A stretch of 23,109 bases of DNA from Pseudomonadota bacterium (GTDB taxonomy: Bacteria; Pseudomonadota; Gammaproteobacteria; Burkholderiales; Burkholderiaceae_E), in the NCBI GenBank assembly GCA_023389055.1, contig JAEWFA010000027.1, forward strand, positions 1-23,109, given 5' to 3'. The stretch's first letter is position 1. Each line of letters starts with the position of its first letter. The notes under the pieces were generated by a model that saw only the letters and a list, made by a program, of their open reading frames with translations, was not told where the DNA came from and ran no database searches. Made by a program: the position numbers and the translations under genes. Positions 20,815-23,109 of this stretch are shown here, piece after piece.

Positions 20815-22458
20815 GTGCTTGCCGTGACGGACCGCGGCGCCGGGCAGGAACGCGAGGTGGCCGCCGCAGCGCGAACGCTTGCGCTGCTCAACGAACACGC
20901 GGATGGAGTGCGTGCGGATCTGTTGAAGCTGCGTCGCGATCTGGAGAATGTCAGGCGGGGCCTCGACGGGACGCGAACCGCCGAGCTTCTGGAGGCCAAC
21001 GAGCAACTCGTGCTCGCTGCTCTACATGCCGACACGGTTGCCGAGAAGGCATTGCGCAATCTCGCCGCGTTGATTCGCGAAAATCAGCGCGACGCGTTGA
21101 CCGATACCCCGAACCGCGCGTTGATGCTCGACCGCCTGGAGATCGCGATCAGCGCTGCGCGACGGCACGGTACGCGCCTCGCCGTTTTTTTCATCGACAT
21201 CGACCGGTTCAAGGAAATCAACGATACGCGGGGTCACGCGGTCGGCGATGAAGTGTTGCAACTGGTGGCGCGCCGACTGGAATCGGTCGTGCGCGACTCG
21301 GACACGGTGAGCCGGCACGGCGGAGACGAATTTCTGGTGCTGCTGACCGATATCTCGGAAGCAGCAGACGCTGCCAAGGTTGCCGAGAAGATGCTCGCTG
21401 CCGTTGCCCAGTCGTGCCCTGTCCGCAACGACGTCATCTCCCTGTCGGCGAGCATCGGTATTGCCGTCTATCCGCAGGACGGCGAAGACCCGCCGACCCT
21501 GATTCGACGCGCCGACCAGGCGATGTATCGATCCAAGAGAAATGGGCCAGGCCACTTCGAGTTTCGCGACAACCCTTCCATCGATCCACGTGCGCAGGCG
21601 TCGCCAATCGAAGTGCCCCTGAAGCGGGTGACGTCTGACGAGCCGGCCCTGGCGGAGCACGAATCCCGCATGCGGGAAATGCGCGAGGCCAACGAGCAGT
21701 TGGTGATAGCCGCATTGGCCGCGCAGGAACTGGAGACGCGAACCGCAGCGGCGCACCGCCGACAAATCGCGTTCCAGGCAATGGTGGCGCACGAGTTGCG
21801 CAATCCGCTCAGCCCGATTCGCATGGTGGCAGAGCTGCTCGACCGCGGTAGCGCAGATCACACGACGCTTGTCCGGCTACAGGGCATCCTGAAACGCCAG
21901 GTGACTCACATGGCCAAGCTCATCGACGATCTGCTCGACGGCTCCCGCTTGAGCGCAGGTAAATTCCGGCTCGACCGACGGAGGGTGGACCTGGCGGGCA
22001 TCGTGGGCCAGGCAATCGAGACGTGCAGGCCCGCGATGGAACTCAGAGGCCAACGCTTCACTGCGCAACTGCCGTCCGGCCCGCTCGCCGTGGATGGAGA
22101 TCCTGCGCGCCTGGTCCAGGTTTTCAGCAATCTGCTGAGCAATGCATCCAAGTACACGCCCATCGGCGGATCGATCGTGCTGTCGGTGACGCGAAACGAG
22201 AACGGGGTTTCGATCATCGTGTCCGACGACGGCATGGGGATTTCGTCGGAGGCCTTGCCCGACATTTTTTCCCTGTTCGTACAGGATGCGCGCGCGCTTG
22301 CCTTCTACGACGGCGGAGTCGGTATCGGGCTCGCCGTCGTTCGCGAGCTGGTTGAAGCGCATGGCGGCACGGTCGTCGGCCGGAGCGCCGGCAGGAACCT
22401 GGGCAGCGAATTCATCGTCACGCTACCAGCGCCGGATCAGGCCGCTTCGTTCGATTGA
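20815..22458 (+). CDS. GGDEF diguanylate cyclase-histidine kinase fusion protein
   Basis: The 547-residue protein has no membrane segment and no recognisable sensor or receiver domain. An N-terminal helical region (about 1-80) leads to a GGDEF domain (about 90-250) with FFIDIDRFKEIND, intact GGDEF at 169-173 and an intact inhibitory RxxD site at 160-163. Cyclase activity making c-di-GMP is therefore expected. A second helical linker leads to a HisKA domain with H326 (MVAHELRNPL). The ATPase domain follows: N-box N439-N443, G1 DDGMGIS (471-477), G2 GVGIGLAVV. The helix EANEQLVxAALxA occurs at 60-72 and again at 291-303, flanking the cyclase. The GTG start is uncertain (20824 is also possible). 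It begins 15 bp after the KaiC-like gene. Confidence 0.88.
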   Translation: MLAVTDRGAGQEREVAAAARTLALLNEHADGVRADLLKLRRDLENVRRGLDGTRTAELLEANEQLVLAALHADTVAEKALRNLAALIRENQRDALTDTPNRALMLDRLEIAISAARRHGTRLAVFFIDIDRFKEINDTRGHAVGDEVLQLVARRLESVVRDSDTVSRHGGDEFLVLLTDISEAADAAKVAEKMLAAVAQSCPVRNDVISLSASIGIAVYPQDGEDPPTLIRRADQAMYRSKRNGPGHFEFRDNPSIDPRAQASPIEVPLKRVTSDEPALAEHESRMREMREANEQLVIAALAAQELETRTAAAHRRQIAFQAMVAHELRNPLSPIRMVAELLDRGSADHTTLVRLQGILKRQVTHMAKLIDDLLDGSRLSAGKFRLDRRRVDLAGIVGQAIETCRPAMELRGQRFTAQLPSGPLAVDGDPARLVQVFSNLLSNASKYTPIGGSIVLSVTRNENGVSIIVSDDGMGISSEALPDIFSLFVQDARALAFYDGGVGIGLAVVRELVEAHGGTVVGRSAGRNLGSEFIVTLPAPDQAASFD

Positions 22459-22650
22459 GTTTCGGCGCTTCGCGAGCGCCGCGTTGTCCGTGCGCTACCT
22501 GTTGCGCTGCTGCTGGCGGGGATGGAAGTTCCGTATTACAAGGACGACGACACGACGTGCGGGGAACTGAGCGCTTCGCCCGCACCGTCGAGTTCATTCG
22601 CAGCGTCCCGCCGGACGGCCTGGAAACCCGCGTCAGTGTTCGTTTTGCCG
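22459..22650. other. Island right end, no convincing gene
   Basis: The 192 bp between the kinase stop and the right repeat contain only short open frames. One frame from ATG 22522 (start MEVPYYKDDDT) and another ending at 22661 (RFARTVEFIRSVPPDGLETR) look mildly protein-like but lie in different phases. They could be the two halves of a decayed small gene. No integrase remnant is recognisable. Confidence 0.45.
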
Positions 22651-22700
22651 CCGGATTGTGATTCCGGTTGTCGTGGGTTCGAATCCCATCGCCCACCCCA
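22651..22700 (+). repeat. Right attachment-site copy (partial tRNA-His, 50 bp)
   Basis: Exact copy of 18589-18638: anticodon arm, variable region, T-arm, acceptor 3' strand and CCA. The preceding sequence has no GTGGGCG acceptor strand or D-arm, so this is not a working tRNA gene. It is what the original tRNA 3' end would look like after displacement by an insertion. Confidence 0.9.
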
Positions 22701-22799
22701 ATAACCTGTTGATACTGGTTCGGTTTCGCTGAAGCTGGCGCCGGACGGTATTGCGCCCCCGCATTTCTCGCGAGGATGCAAGCTGCTGCGAGTCAAGGG

Positions 22800-22829
22800 G
22801 CGGTGCGTTGCTACTCGCTGACGCACCGC
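22800..22829. terminator. Hairpin, possible terminator of the enoyl-CoA hydratase gene
   Basis: Perfect 9-bp arms GCGGTGCGT and ACGCACCGC enclose a 12-base loop, 32 bp after the stop of the leftward gene. No T-run follows on the - strand, so intrinsic termination is uncertain. The rest of 22701-22861 shows nothing else of note. Confidence 0.4.
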
Positions 22830-22861
22830 ATCCCGAGGCCCGCCAGTTGCGCTCGGTTGCG

Positions 22862-23109
22862 TCAGTTGCCTTCGAACTTCGGCGTCTGCTTGGCGACGAA
22901 CGCATGATAAGCGCGGTGGAAATCCTGCGTCTGCATGCAGATCGCCTGCGCCTGCGCCTCGGCCTCGATGGCTTCCTCCAGGCCCATGTTCCACTCCTGC
23001 AGCAGCATCTTCTTGGTCATCGCGTGCGCGAAGGTCGGGCCGTCGGCCAGCGACTGCGCCATCTGCCTGGCGCGCTCGGCGAGCGCGTCGGGTTCGACCA
23101 GCGCGTTGT
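22862..23109 (-). CDS. Enoyl-CoA hydratase/isomerase family protein, C-terminal part (5' truncated by window)
   Basis: About 82 C-terminal codons are visible; the gene enters from the right edge and stops at 22862-22864. The residues ALVEPDALAERARQMAQSL, GPTFAHAMTKKML, EAIEAEAQAQAICMQT and the ending TPKFEGN are characteristic of a betaproteobacterial enoyl-CoA hydratase subgroup often found in fatty-acid or aromatic degradation loci. The catalytic glutamates lie outside the window, so activity cannot be judged. The first ATG in the visible part (23062) is internal. Composition returns to the GC-rich chromosomal style, consistent with being outside the island. Confidence 0.85.
   Translation of the reverse strand, partial: NALVEPDALAERARQMAQSLADGPTFAHAMTKKMLLQEWNMGLEEAIEAEAQAQAICMQTQDFHRAYHAFVAKQTPKFEGN

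Larger units (their letters stand above)
18639..22700. mobile_element. Putative 4.06-kb genomic mini-island in tRNA-His, no integrase visible
   Basis: The segment is bounded by 50-bp perfect direct repeats of the tRNA-His 3' half. It holds three same-strand genes: a 134-aa unknown protein, a KaiC-like ATPase, and a GGDEF/histidine-kinase fusion. Base composition shifts locally. By hand count 19561-19620 has 26 G/C of 60 and 21181-21240 has 32, against 40 of 60 at 17641-17700 in glmM; these are single lines, not averages. No recombinase, excisionase, relaxase or transposase is recognisable. It may be the remnant of a larger island, or a cassette moved by a recombinase acting in trans. The conserved tRNA and gene cargo suggest recent acquisition. 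Confidence 0.75.

Noticed and set aside
22651..22700. A second tRNA-His gene
   Set aside because: Only the 3' half is present; there is no acceptor 5' strand or D-arm before it. It is better explained as an attachment-site copy.

Overview
The window is about 23.1 kb of GC-rich bacterial chromosome. Gene order and protein sequences point to a betaproteobacterium, most likely Burkholderiales. The blocks dnaX-ybaB-recR and carA-carB-greA-yhbY-rlmE-ftsH-folP-glmM are typical of that class, and the FtsH and YhbY variants fit it. No species can be named from the sequence alone.

Positions 1-5463 run on the + strand. They hold the 3' end of dnaX, ybaB and recR. A CaiB-type CoA-transferase starts inside the recR stop codon. 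After a 101-bp gap follows an ABC importer of the nitrate/sulfonate/taurine type (binding protein, ATPase, permease). A strong hairpin at 5588-5612 separates this block from a convergent, secreted PEP-CTERM-like protein at 5651-6655 on the - strand. A 490-bp divergent spacer leads to carA and carB (pyrimidine and arginine synthesis), then greA. yhbY follows on the - strand with an unusually long basic tail. rlmE, ftsH, folP and glmM then run on the + strand, covering rRNA methylation, membrane proteolysis, folate synthesis and UDP-GlcNAc synthesis.

Three tRNA genes (Pro-TGG, Arg-TCT, His-GTG) follow glmM, preceded by an extended -10 promoter. The tRNA-His gene is the most interesting point. 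Its last 50 bp, from the first base of the anticodon stem to the encoded CCA, recur exactly at 22651-22700 with no 5' half. This is the signature of an element integrated in a tRNA gene. The roughly 4.06 kb between the copies is locally lower in GC and carries a compact three-gene signalling cassette: an unrecognised 134-aa protein, a double-domain KaiC-like ATPase (4-bp overlap with it), and a soluble GGDEF plus histidine-kinase fusion. No integrase is visible inside. Beyond the second copy lies the 3' end of an enoyl-CoA hydratase gene on the - strand, cut by the window edge.

The best candidate for something new is this tRNA-His mini-island. It looks like a mobile KaiC-like/c-di-GMP/histidine-kinase module with no recombinase of its own. 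Its KaiC-like protein lacks the phosphorylated Ser-Thr pair of cyanobacterial clock KaiC.
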